Below the pieces are notes generated by a model. It saw only the letters and a list, made by a program, of their open reading frames with translations, did not search any database and was not told the origin of the DNA. Both the position numbers and the translations under genes were made by a program. Shown here piece after piece: positions 1 through 7,031 of a stretch of 38,158 nt of DNA (positions within the stretch are counted from its first letter, which is position 1; each line of letters starts with the position of its first letter). The stretch is from contig JAJCXY010000065.1 of assembly GCA_029263215.1 (NCBI GenBank), positions 1-38,158 of the forward strand, read 5' to 3'. The stretch comes from Acidimicrobiales bacterium (GTDB taxonomy: Bacteria; Actinomycetota; Acidimicrobiia; Acidimicrobiales; Aldehydirespiratoraceae).

Positions 1-896
1 TCATCTGAAAAGTGCGTGTGGAGTTCATCGACGAAGGCCTGGACGACGCGCCGAGGCTTTCCCGACAGTTGACCGACGACGATTCTGAGCGATTCGATGC
101 GTGGCCGGATTGGCACGGCTACGACGCGGTCGCCTGCGTAGGTGAGGTCGGTCGCTGGGCGCATGTGGAGGAGAGAGCAGCCGACGCCTGCGCCGACCAG
201 GCTTCGTACCATCTCGAGGGTCGTGGCCGTTGCAACCACGTTTGGGTCGACGCCCGCTGCCTCGAGCGCACGGCGGTAGTACTCCGACACTCCGGGAAGG
301 TCGAGCAGCACCAGGTCGCGGCCCTCGAGATCGCTGATCGAAACGGCGCGTCGCGTCGCTAACGGGTCGTCCTCGGGAACGAGGACGTAGGCGAAAACAT
401 CGATGAGGGTCTGATAGTCGACTCTTGCCGTCGGGCCTTCGTCGAGGCAAACGATCACATCGAACTGGCCTGAGGTGAGACCCAGTCGCGCGGCGCGGTT
501 GTCGCACGCGGTGTACTCGATCTCGATGAGTGCCCCGATGTCGCGTAGCCGCCGGGCGACCAGCGGAAGGAATGCCGGTGCGACGGGAGCGTAGTAGCCG
601 ATACGGAGGGTGCCGGTCAGTTGGGTCCGCATGTCGTCGGCTTCGGTGAGCAGCGCTTTGTACTCGTCGAGAAGGTCTCGGATGCGAGGGAGGACGAGGA
701 GCCCGGTTGTGGTCGGCGTGAGGCCTTTCGAACGCTGGCGCGTGGTCAGCGTGAGTCCGAAGGAATCTTCGACCTGATTGACGGCTGCGAGAACGGCCGA
801 AGGGACGACGTGCAGCTGGGCAGCGGCAGCGGTGATGCTCCCCGCGTCGACTGCGGTGAGGAAGTAGCGGAGGGCTTTCACGGTTGGCTCAGGCAT
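1..896 (-). CDS. LysR-family transcriptional regulator (3' end cut by window edge)
   Basis: Reading the minus strand from ATG at 896 gives 298 codons that stay open to the left edge, so the gene is nearly complete for a family of about 300 residues. The N-terminus (KALRYFLTAVDAGSITAAAA) is a typical LysR winged helix-turn-helix, although the recognition-helix part (HVVPSAVLAAVNQVEDSFG) departs from the usual SQPALS pattern. Residues from about 90 on (GTLRIGYYAPVAPAFLPLV) start a periplasmic-binding-like effector domain. It is divergent from the FAD dehydrogenase at 982 with an 85-bp gap that carries a direct repeat, the usual layout for a LysR protein controlling its neighbour. The effector is unknown; a substrate or product of the neighbouring amine/alcohol oxidation is my inference. 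The family call is firm. Confidence 0.9.
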   Translation of the reverse strand, partial: MPEPTVKALRYFLTAVDAGSITAAAAQLHVVPSAVLAAVNQVEDSFGLTLTTRQRSKGLTPTTTGLLVLPRIRDLLDEYKALLTEADDMRTQLTGTLRIGYYAPVAPAFLPLVARRLRDIGALIEIEYTACDNRAARLGLTSGQFDVIVCLDEGPTARVDYQTLIDVFAYVLVPEDDPLATRRAVSISDLEGRDLVLLDLPGVSEYYRRALEAAGVDPNVVATATTLEMVRSLVGAGVGCSLLHMRPATDLTYAGDRVVAVPIRPRIESLRIVVGQLSGKPRRVVQAFVDELHTHFSD

Positions 897-907
897 CGGT
901 CCATTAC

Positions 908-957
908 TTCAGAAATTGTGAACTAGATCTTCTGTTATTTCAGATTTACACAACTAG
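908..957. promoter_or_regulatory. Direct-repeat operator candidate between LysR and FAD dehydrogenase genes
   Basis: Two 19-bp copies at 908-926 and 939-957 share TTCAGA at the left, AACTAG at the right and 13 of 19 bases overall. Their starts are 31 bp apart, close to three helical turns. TTGTG (916-920) and CACAA (949-953), one in each copy, also form an inverted repeat. The site sits in the divergent gap between the LysR start (896) and the dehydrogenase start (982). LysR tetramers normally bind such spaced half-sites on one DNA face. That this LysR protein binds here is inferred. Confidence 0.5.
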
Positions 958-981
958 CGGCGACCGGAAGAATTGGCGACC

Positions 982-3414
982 ATGAGGTCTGAAGCTCGTG
1001 TTGTAGTGGTCGGGGGCGGCGTTGCGGGGTTGTCGGCCTTGTATCACCTCACGTTGGAAGGGTGGAACGACGTGGTGCTGCTCGAACGCCATGAGCTGAC
1101 CTCGGGGACCACGTGGCACTCGGCCGCCCAGGCCCCCGCGATCGCCTTCAATCAACTGTTGCTGTTGATGCGTGACTACACGATCAAGCTCTACGACGAG
1201 TTGGCTGGCGATCCCGAGTACCCGATCAACTACCACGGTGATATCGGCGGCCTGCGGCTGATCACCGATCAGGAGCAGCTGGACGGCTGCAACCACATTC
1301 TCTCGGTGGCCAAAGGCCTCGGTTTCGACTTCGAGCTGCTCGATCCATCCGAGGTCGGCGCGCTCAATCCACTGGTCAAGGAGCACGACCTGTTCGCAGC
1401 ACTCTGGGACGGCCGTGACGGCGACATCGATCCAGCCCAGCTGTGTCAGGCGCTGGCCCGCCGCTGTCGTGCAGCGGGTGCGGAGATTCATCGCTACACG
1501 CCCGCCACCGGGTTCGAGCAGAAGTCGGGAGGGGAGTGGATTGTTGAGACTGAGAAGGGTTCGATCACGGCTGAGCACGTAATAGTCGCGGCTGGCTATC
1601 GGGCCAACGAAGTGGGCGCGATGCTCGGCATCGAGTATCCGGTGATCTCGATGGAGCACATGTACTTCATCACCGAAGACATACCCGAGCTCGTGGGTCG
1701 CGAGCACGATCGGGTGGCCATGGTGCGCTGCCCTCGCGACAGGTTCTACATGCGTCAGGAGGGCGCTGGCCTGCTGGTCGGCATCTACGAATGGGACTGC
1801 AAGACCTTCGGGATGGACGGCATCGACCCGAACTTCGTCAACGCCCTGTGCCCACCCGACCTCGATCGGCTGCTCCCGAAACTCGACCCGATCATGGAGC
1901 GGGTCCCCGTTCTCGGAGAGGTGGGCATCCGCTCGGTCGTCAACGGACCGATCGCCTATGCCGCTGACGCCGGTCCGTTGGTGGGCAAGCAGCCCGGCTA
2001 TCGCAATCTATGGTCGATGAATGGCATTCGGGTGGGGATCGGCGAGGGCGGCGGGTACGGCAAGATGCTGGCCCAGATGATCGTGCACGGCGAGACGGAG
2101 TGGGACTGCTGGCAGCTCGATCCGCGTCGACTCACCGACTACGCCAACACCGAATACACTGCAACGAAGTCGATCGAGGACTACCAGTTGGAGTTCGTCT
2201 GGCATCTGCCTCACGAACATCGCCCCGCCGGTCGGCCGGCGAAGACGAGTCCGATCTATCCGGTGCTCGCGGGCAAGGGCGCTGAATTCGAGGTCATCAA
2301 CGGCTGGGAACGGCCCAGCTTCTACAAGCCCGACTCCGACTTCGTTGAAGAACACAGCTATTCGTTCACGAACGCCCATGGCGTGGTGGCGACGGAGATC
2401 GCGAACCTTCGCGCCGGTGTCGGCCTTGCCGAGCTTTCGGGCTTCAACCATTACAACATCACCGGCACCGGCGTGATCGACTGGCTCAACACCCTGTCTT
2501 GCTCGCGAATCTCGCCCACCGTCGGTCGGGCGAGCCTGTGCTACTTCCTCACCCCATCGGGCAACGTTTCTTGCGAGGCAACGGTCGTACCGCTTTCCGA
2601 CGGAAGTGTCTTCTGGGGATCCGGAGCTGCCGCGGAGTTCCACGACCGTGACTGGCTTCAAGAACACCTTCCTGCCGGCTCTGACATTCGCATCGAAAGC
2701 CGAACCAACACCCACACGCTGCTGCTGCTCGCCGGTCCTCGCGCTCGTAACCTGCTCGCCGTCGTATCTCCGCGAAGCAAGTGGGGCCAAAAGGAATTGC
2801 CATGGTTGAGCGCCCAACGGTGCTTCATCGGCCACGTCGAGGCCCTCGCCATCGCCGTCAGCTTCTCCGGCGAACATGCAGTCGAGCTGCACATCCCGAA
2901 CACCCAGCTCTACAGCGCTTATCAGACTCTGATCGGGGCCGGTGAAGAGCTCAGCCTGACCCACTTCGGCATGTACGCCATCGACTCCATGCGAATGGAG
3001 AAGGGCTACGGCCACTGGAAGACCGACTTCATCACGGAGTTCAACCCCTACGAAGCCGGCCTCGAACGTTTTGTCGACCTATCCAAGGAGTTCCCCGGCA
3101 AACCCGGACTCGAAGCCCAAGTCGCGGCGGGGAACCGACGCCGGCGCGTCGTCCTGGAGATCGACAGCACGGACGCACCGGCCCAGCCAGGTGAGGGCGT
3201 GTTCGCCGGCAACGAACCCGTTGGGGTGATCACCTCGGGGGCATGGGGCCACCGGGTCGGCAAGAATCTCGCGATGGCCTATGTACGCCCCGACCATGCC
3301 CAAGAACACACCGAACTGACGGTATGGCTGCGCGGCCGGCCCGCCGATGCCGCCGTCACGACCTTGTGCACCTTCGACCCCGGCAACACCTTGCCCCGGG
3401 GTGTCGGGACGTGA
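982..3414 (+). CDS. FAD-dependent oxidoreductase with GcvT domain, dimethylglycine/sarcosine dehydrogenase-like
   Basis: The 810-residue protein has an N-terminal dinucleotide fold (VVVGGGVAGLSALY, residues 8-21, acidic residue near 38) and a TSGTTWHSA segment. The histidine there (about 46) aligns with the residue that carries covalent FAD in dimethylglycine and sarcosine dehydrogenases. The C-terminal half (about 430-810) is a GcvT-like folate-binding domain (FNHYNITGTGVIDWLN; TPSGNVSCEATVVPL). Family members remove N-methyl groups oxidatively and pass the one-carbon unit to tetrahydrofolate. I chose ATG 982, with GGAAG at 966-970 upstream; an in-frame TTG at 973 lies too close to that site. 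The HisD-like gene follows after 37 bp, so the two are probably co-transcribed. The exact substrate cannot be read from sequence. Confidence 0.88.
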   Translation: MRSEARVVVVGGGVAGLSALYHLTLEGWNDVVLLERHELTSGTTWHSAAQAPAIAFNQLLLLMRDYTIKLYDELAGDPEYPINYHGDIGGLRLITDQEQLDGCNHILSVAKGLGFDFELLDPSEVGALNPLVKEHDLFAALWDGRDGDIDPAQLCQALARRCRAAGAEIHRYTPATGFEQKSGGEWIVETEKGSITAEHVIVAAGYRANEVGAMLGIEYPVISMEHMYFITEDIPELVGREHDRVAMVRCPRDRFYMRQEGAGLLVGIYEWDCKTFGMDGIDPNFVNALCPPDLDRLLPKLDPIMERVPVLGEVGIRSVVNGPIAYAADAGPLVGKQPGYRNLWSMNGIRVGIGEGGGYGKMLAQMIVHGETEWDCWQLDPRRLTDYANTEYTATKSIEDYQLEFVWHLPHEHRPAGRPAKTSPIYPVLAGKGAEFEVINGWERPSFYKPDSDFVEEHSYSFTNAHGVVATEIANLRAGVGLAELSGFNHYNITGTGVIDWLNTLSCSRISPTVGRASLCYFLTPSGNVSCEATVVPLSDGSVFWGSGAAAEFHDRDWLQEHLPAGSDIRIESRTNTHTLLLLAGPRARNLLAVVSPRSKWGQKELPWLSAQRCFIGHVEALAIAVSFSGEHAVELHIPNTQLYSAYQTLIGAGEELSLTHFGMYAIDSMRMEKGYGHWKTDFITEFNPYEAGLERFVDLSKEFPGKPGLEAQVAAGNRRRRVVLEIDSTDAPAQPGEGVFAGNEPVGVITSGAWGHRVGKNLAMAYVRPDHAQEHTELTVWLRGRPADAAVTTLCTFDPGNTLPRGVGT

Positions 3415-3451
3415 GTTCGGCTGCTGATACGTCGGAGACTGAGAACGACCC

Positions 3452-4732
3452 GTGACCATCACCTATGTCAAGCGGGCTGATCGACCGCTCAACGAGACCG
3501 CCGGCGAGGTCCGTCAACGTGTCAGCAAACTTCTCACTCGGCTCGAGGTGGGGCGCGAGACCGAGGCCGCTCGCCTGGCGAGAGAGTTCGATGGCTGGGA
3601 CGGACCCATCGAGGTGCCAGTCGAGGAGATCGAAGCGGCAGCGAGCCGACTCGATCTGAGTGTGCGCGAAGACATCGAGTATGCGCACCGACACATCCGT
3701 CGGTTCGCCGACGCACAGATGGCCTCTCTCGCCGAATTCGAGGTCGAAGTTGAGCCGGGCCTGCGTGCCGGGCAACGCAACGTTCCGATCGAGGTGGCCG
3801 GTTGCTACGTGCCTGCCGGGCGGTTCGCGCACGTCGCGTCGGCACTGATGAGTGTCGCGACTGCCTCGGCCGCAGGGGTCGAAGACATCGTGGTCGCCTC
3901 GCCGGCTCGAGACGACCGAGGTGGCGTGCACCCGGCGATCCTTCATGCGGCCAGCGTTGCCGGTGCCGACCGTGTGCTCGGACTCGGCGGGGTGCAGGCC
4001 ATCGGCGCCCTTGCGTTCGGGCTGTTCACCGGGTTGGAAGCCGACATGATCGTCGGACCGGGCAACAGCTTCGTAGCCGAAGCGAAGAGGCAACTCTTCG
4101 GCCGTGTCGGAATCGACGTGATCGCGGGACCGACCGAGTCGATGATCGTCGCCGACGGCACGGCCGACCCCGCCATGGTCGCTACCGATCTCATCGGCCA
4201 AGCCGAACACGGGCCCGACTCGCCGGTCTGGCTCGTCACGACCTCTCCCGAGCTCGCCCATGCCACCGACGCTCTCTGCCGAAACCACGCCCAAGACCTG
4301 CCAGATCCTTCCCGAGCGTCAGCCTCAGCAGCATGGCGTGACTACGGCGAAATCGTCCTTGTTGGCTCGAACGAAGAGGCGGCATCGGTGTGTGATGACT
4401 ACGCGCCCGAGCACCTCCAAGTTCTGGCCGCCGACCTCGCCTGGTGGCGAGCGCGGCTCCGCAACTACGGCTCACTCTTCCTTGGGCCGAACACGAACGT
4501 GACCTTCGGCGACAAGACATCGGGACCGAACCACATCCTCCCGACCGGTCGCGCTGCCCGATACACCGGCGGGCTGAATGCCATCAAGTTCGTGAAACAG
4601 CTCACCTGGCAGGAGCTCACACCGGAGGCCGCTGCTGTGGAGTCTCCAGTTGCTGCCCGGGTCTCGCGCCTCGAGGGTATGGAGGGCCACGCCCGCAGCG
4701 CCGACCTGCGGAAAGGGCCGGCCAGCCCATGA
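3452..4732 (+). CDS. HisD-family NAD-dependent dehydrogenase, probably catabolic
   Basis: This 426-residue protein (GTG start) belongs to the histidinol dehydrogenase fold. The zinc ligands and catalytic residues are in place: Gln250 and His253 (GQAEHGPDS), Glu320-His321 (APEHLQVL), Asp354 (FGDKTSGPNHILPT) and His413 (EGMEGHARS). HisD enzymes oxidise an alcohol to a carboxylate in two NAD-dependent steps. There is no histidine operon here; the partner is an amine-oxidising flavoprotein under a LysR regulator. Catabolic HisD relatives such as sulfopropanediol dehydrogenase HpsN occur in such settings. I therefore read it as a catabolic alcohol-to-acid dehydrogenase rather than the biosynthetic enzyme. 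A true hisD elsewhere in the genome would support this. Confidence 0.85.
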   Translation: MTITYVKRADRPLNETAGEVRQRVSKLLTRLEVGRETEAARLAREFDGWDGPIEVPVEEIEAAASRLDLSVREDIEYAHRHIRRFADAQMASLAEFEVEVEPGLRAGQRNVPIEVAGCYVPAGRFAHVASALMSVATASAAGVEDIVVASPARDDRGGVHPAILHAASVAGADRVLGLGGVQAIGALAFGLFTGLEADMIVGPGNSFVAEAKRQLFGRVGIDVIAGPTESMIVADGTADPAMVATDLIGQAEHGPDSPVWLVTTSPELAHATDALCRNHAQDLPDPSRASASAAWRDYGEIVLVGSNEEAASVCDDYAPEHLQVLAADLAWWRARLRNYGSLFLGPNTNVTFGDKTSGPNHILPTGRAARYTGGLNAIKFVKQLTWQELTPEAAAVESPVAARVSRLEGMEGHARSADLRKGPASP

Positions 4733-4915
4733 ACGTTGGGCGCCTCCCACCCCATGGAAATCCCAGGTCGGGAGTGTCGCCCCGTCAGGCTGCTTCAAGT
4801 CGCGGACTGGATCGCACGGGATCGCCCGTGTTCATGCCGGTTGAAGCGCCCCGGGAATGAGAACCACTTCTCTCTCAGAGGTACGACACAGTTTCCGACG
4901 CCCACACGCTCCGTG
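4733..4915. other. Intergenic gap between catabolic unit and AbiE genes
   Basis: No convincing gene lies in these 183 bases. A small perfect hairpin (CACGGG at 4815-4820, loop ATCG, CCCGTG at 4825-4830) could end transcription of the upstream unit, but no T-run follows. I looked here for a second copy of the tRNA-Lys 3' end, which would mark the left end of the mobile element, and did not find one. Confidence 0.5.
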
Positions 4916-5701
4916 CTACCGCTCTCGTTGATCGATGGCCTCGATGACGCGTTCGACCGCGAGCCCTGCTGTCGCCAAGTTGTAGTCGCCAGGCGACGAT
5001 GCGAGCTGCTCCAGATCGGTGGTGAAGGACACGTCGGCGAGCTTGGCCTTCAGGTTCTCGAGGGCCCGCGTCGCTGTCCAGCCGTCGGGCCGGTACGGAC
5101 CGAAGCAGTCGGCGATCTCGCCAGGAGGGACTCCGGCGTGTTCGACCGCGAGCCAGAGGTCGAACAGGTCTCGGCCCTTCGATCGCTGGAACAGGGCTCG
5201 CACCTTGGTTGCGGTAAGTTCCTCGATCGTGAACGTGAGTACGTCGGCCGAGCCGGTGAACCACGCGCTGTCGACCGAAAGTGGGCGCGTCACCGCTGGC
5301 CGAGCCGGCGATCGCTCGAAGGTGTTCATCTCGATCTTGATTCGCATCCGGTCGCCGGAAGCGAATGTCGACCGAAGCCTTACCTTCGGATGACGCCCTA
5401 GTTGGGTCTGAACATCGTCGAAGCCGGCCGAGTGGGCCACCTCTCGTAGCGCGTCGAAGACTTTGCCGATGCCACCACCGGTGCGTCGGACGTAGTCGAG
5501 GTCTTCGCTGTAGCGCCATGGGCGGTCCAGCCACAGTTTGTGAAAGCACGTGCCGCCTCGAAAGACAAGCTCATCGCCGAGGAGTGAATGCGAGGCGATC
5601 TCGATGATCAACCGAGACAGTATGAGGTCTTGTTCGACCTGGTTTGCCTCCGTCCACGGAACGACCTGGCGCCAGTGAGCAAGTTCGGCGTCGGAGATCA
5701 C
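4916..5701 (-). CDS. abiEii: AbiEii-type nucleotidyltransferase toxin
   Basis: The 261-residue protein shows the AbiEii/AbiGii nucleotidyltransferase pattern: FRGGTCFHK (47-55), the acidic SEDLD motif (65-69), KIEMN (122-126) and a basic/acidic helix KVRALFQRSKGRDLFDL (166-182). In characterised AbiE systems this subunit is the toxin; a related mycobacterial enzyme adds nucleotides to tRNA acceptor ends and stops growth. Its GTG start overlaps the stop of the upstream antitoxin gene by 4 bp (GTGA, 5698-5701), so the two are translationally coupled. All four motifs are intact, so it is probably active. It is the distal gene of a two-gene operon inside a mobile element. Protection against phage is inferred from the family. 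Confidence 0.88.
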   Translation of the reverse strand: MISDAELAHWRQVVPWTEANQVEQDLILSRLIIEIASHSLLGDELVFRGGTCFHKLWLDRPWRYSEDLDYVRRTGGGIGKVFDALREVAHSAGFDDVQTQLGRHPKVRLRSTFASGDRMRIKIEMNTFERSPARPAVTRPLSVDSAWFTGSADVLTFTIEELTATKVRALFQRSKGRDLFDLWLAVEHAGVPPGEIADCFGPYRPDGWTATRALENLKAKLADVSFTTDLEQLASSPGDYNLATAGLAVERVIEAIDQRER

Positions 5702-6501
5702 AGGTCGGGCTCAATGTCGATGTTCACGAAGATGCCCCAGCGGTCATCGCGATCTCTCGCCCGCGGGCGATGAGGCGCGAGGCGAGTCGGTTCGGCGTGC
5801 TCGACTACCGCTGCGAGAAGTTTCAGGTTGATCGGACTGTCGATCATCTTGTCCATCGTCTCCACCATGTAGCCGACGCGCTGCGAAACCGTTCTCGGGT
5901 AGTGCACGGCCTGCTTGGCAAGCTCTTCAGGGCTGAGGAGGTCGTCCTCGAGGAGTTCTCCGATCACCGTTGCGATATTGGAGAGGCCACCCCCGAGGCG
6001 TGGTGAGTCGATGAGATCGAACACGGTGACTTCTGGCGACGAGATCGTGACTCGTCCGGTCGGCACCGTCTTGCGTAGCGTCTCTCGTAGGCCGGCATCG
6101 GCGCGCTGGATGAATCGGAACCGACCGCGGCCGATCGAACGGTCGCGCAAGACCGCTGGCGTGGCCACCTGGAAGACCATTGGCGCCTGATGAGCGGCGC
6201 CGTGCATCGCAGCTGCCGACAGGAACCCGACGTAGTACGGGTGCCCGAGATGGTTCATTAACGCATCGATGAAGTGGGATGGGGGAGGCGCACCCGCGGA
6301 CCGGTGCTCCGGTGGTACCGGTATCCAGCCACCCTTCGTGATTGCGAGTATCGCCCCGGCCTCTCGGGGCCGTCGGAGACTGTTGCGCACGTCCGGCGGC
6401 GCGACACCCAGCAGCTTTGCAGCATCTTCAGTAGTGATGAAATGACGGCCGCGCGCCATGAGCCAGTCCGCCAGCTCACTCGGTCTCAACGATTCGGCCA
6501 T
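5698..6501 (-). CDS. abiEi: AbiEi-type antitoxin / autoregulator
   Basis: The protein begins at ATG 6501 (267 residues) with a winged helix-turn-helix (about 5-58: LADWLMARGRHFITTEDAAKLLGV, split here only for position). The middle part, YYVGFLSAAAMHGAAHQ, is characteristic of AbiEi C-terminal domains, and TVFDLIDSP follows. AbiEi proteins neutralise AbiEii without stable protein contact (type IV) and repress their own operon by binding inverted repeats upstream. The reading frame stays open further upstream to 6783, but that extension has no family resemblance and crosses the likely promoter, so I reject it. The partner toxin overlaps its 3' end by 4 bp. The divergent excisionase-like gene shares the 214-bp control region. 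Confidence 0.86.
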   Translation of the reverse strand: MAESLRPSELADWLMARGRHFITTEDAAKLLGVAPPDVRNSLRRPREAGAILAITKGGWIPVPPEHRSAGAPPPSHFIDALMNHLGHPYYVGFLSAAAMHGAAHQAPMVFQVATPAVLRDRSIGRGRFRFIQRADAGLRETLRKTVPTGRVTISSPEVTVFDLIDSPRLGGGLSNIATVIGELLEDDLLSPEELAKQAVHYPRTVSQRVGYMVETMDKMIDSPINLKLLAAVVEHAEPTRLAPHRPRARDRDDRWGIFVNIDIEPDL

Positions 6502-6715
6502 CCGAAGTAGGTTACCAAAAGAGATCACTGTGCACGCTTTTGATACTTTGTCTCCACCATTCTCTGGTCTGGTGCAGACCTGACGCACTGCACCAAAGTC
6601 TGCACCGTTGGCAGTCTGTCGACACCCCGGGGCTGGCCTGCAAGACGATTCGTCGCGTTCTGGCGCTGATCGACGCCTTCCATGGGTGTGAATCACCAAC
6701 CGACAGGAGTCGTCC
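6502..6715. promoter_or_regulatory. Divergent control region of abiE operon and excisionase-like gene, with TGCACC repeats
   Basis: This 214-bp gap separates abiEi (minus) from the HTH gene (plus). It contains a hairpin GGTCTG-GTG-CAGACC (6566-6580). A 9-bp inverted repeat, GGTGCAGAC (6571-6579) and GTCTGCACC (6598-6606), overlaps it. The hexamer TGCACC occurs at 6589-6594 and 6601-6606, 12 bp apart, and inverted as GGTGCA at 6571-6576. An AT-richer stretch with a GATACT element lies near 6542-6547. These are good candidates for AbiEi or excisionase binding sites. Which protein binds is inference. Confidence 0.5.
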
Positions 6716-6928
6716 ATGACCAACACCGAATCGCAATTCCTCACGATCCCCGAAGCAGGCGAGCGGCTGCGGATCTCCCGCAACGCCGCGTATCTTGCCG
6801 CTCGTCGCTACCGCCAGACCGCCGGCCGCGAAGGCTTACCCAACATCGCGATCGGCGGTTCGTATCGAGTCCCGGTCGCTGCCCTCGATCGCATGGCCGC
6901 CCTCGACGTTCCCGTCGTGACGCCGTAG
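6716..6928 (+). CDS. Small HTH DNA-binding protein, excisionase-like
   Basis: A 70-residue protein made almost entirely of a MerR/excisionase-type winged helix (FLTIPEAGERLRISRNAAYL, about 7-26, then IAIGGSYRVPVAALDRM). AGGAG lies 9 bases before the ATG, a good ribosome site. It stands just upstream of a relaxase gene in an integrase-bearing element. There it probably bends DNA at the attachment site or acts as a copy or mobility regulator. The spacing to the integrase (2.7 kb away) is wider than in simple phages, so a role as regulator of the relaxase gene is equally possible. Confidence 0.75.
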   Translation: MTNTESQFLTIPEAGERLRISRNAAYLAARRYRQTAGREGLPNIAIGGSYRVPVAALDRMAALDVPVVTP

Positions 6929-7031
6929 TCGACTCGTCGGCAAGCCCGACGCCGCGACTGCACCGGCAGACCCATCATGATCGTTCACACCGATGCACCA
7001 AGGGTGCTCGGCAGTGGCTGGGTGCCGTCCG
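6929..7031. other. Spacer before relaxase gene, candidate oriT region
   Basis: The 103-bp spacer carries TGCACC at 6959-6964 directly followed by GGCAG. A second TGCACC at 6994-6999 forms part of a GCACC-AAG-GGTGC hairpin (6995-7007) that is again followed by GGCAG (7010-7014). MOBF relaxases commonly nick next to inverted repeats near their own gene, so this is a reasonable place for oriT. No nick site can be identified by eye. Confidence 0.3.

Noticed and set aside
3356..4294. Long minus-strand frame opposite the HisD-like gene
   Set aside because: The plus-strand frame carries all HisD catalytic residues; the minus frame has no domain signal and is a codon-bias shadow.
4736..5401. Long plus-strand open frames over the abiE genes and the gap before them
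   Set aside because: They lie opposite abiEii, which has all family motifs, and show no protein family features; they are high-GC shadow frames.
6502..6783. Upstream extension of abiEi to 6783
   Set aside because: It would cover the repeat-rich control region, shares nothing with AbiEi proteins, and a good start exists at 6501.
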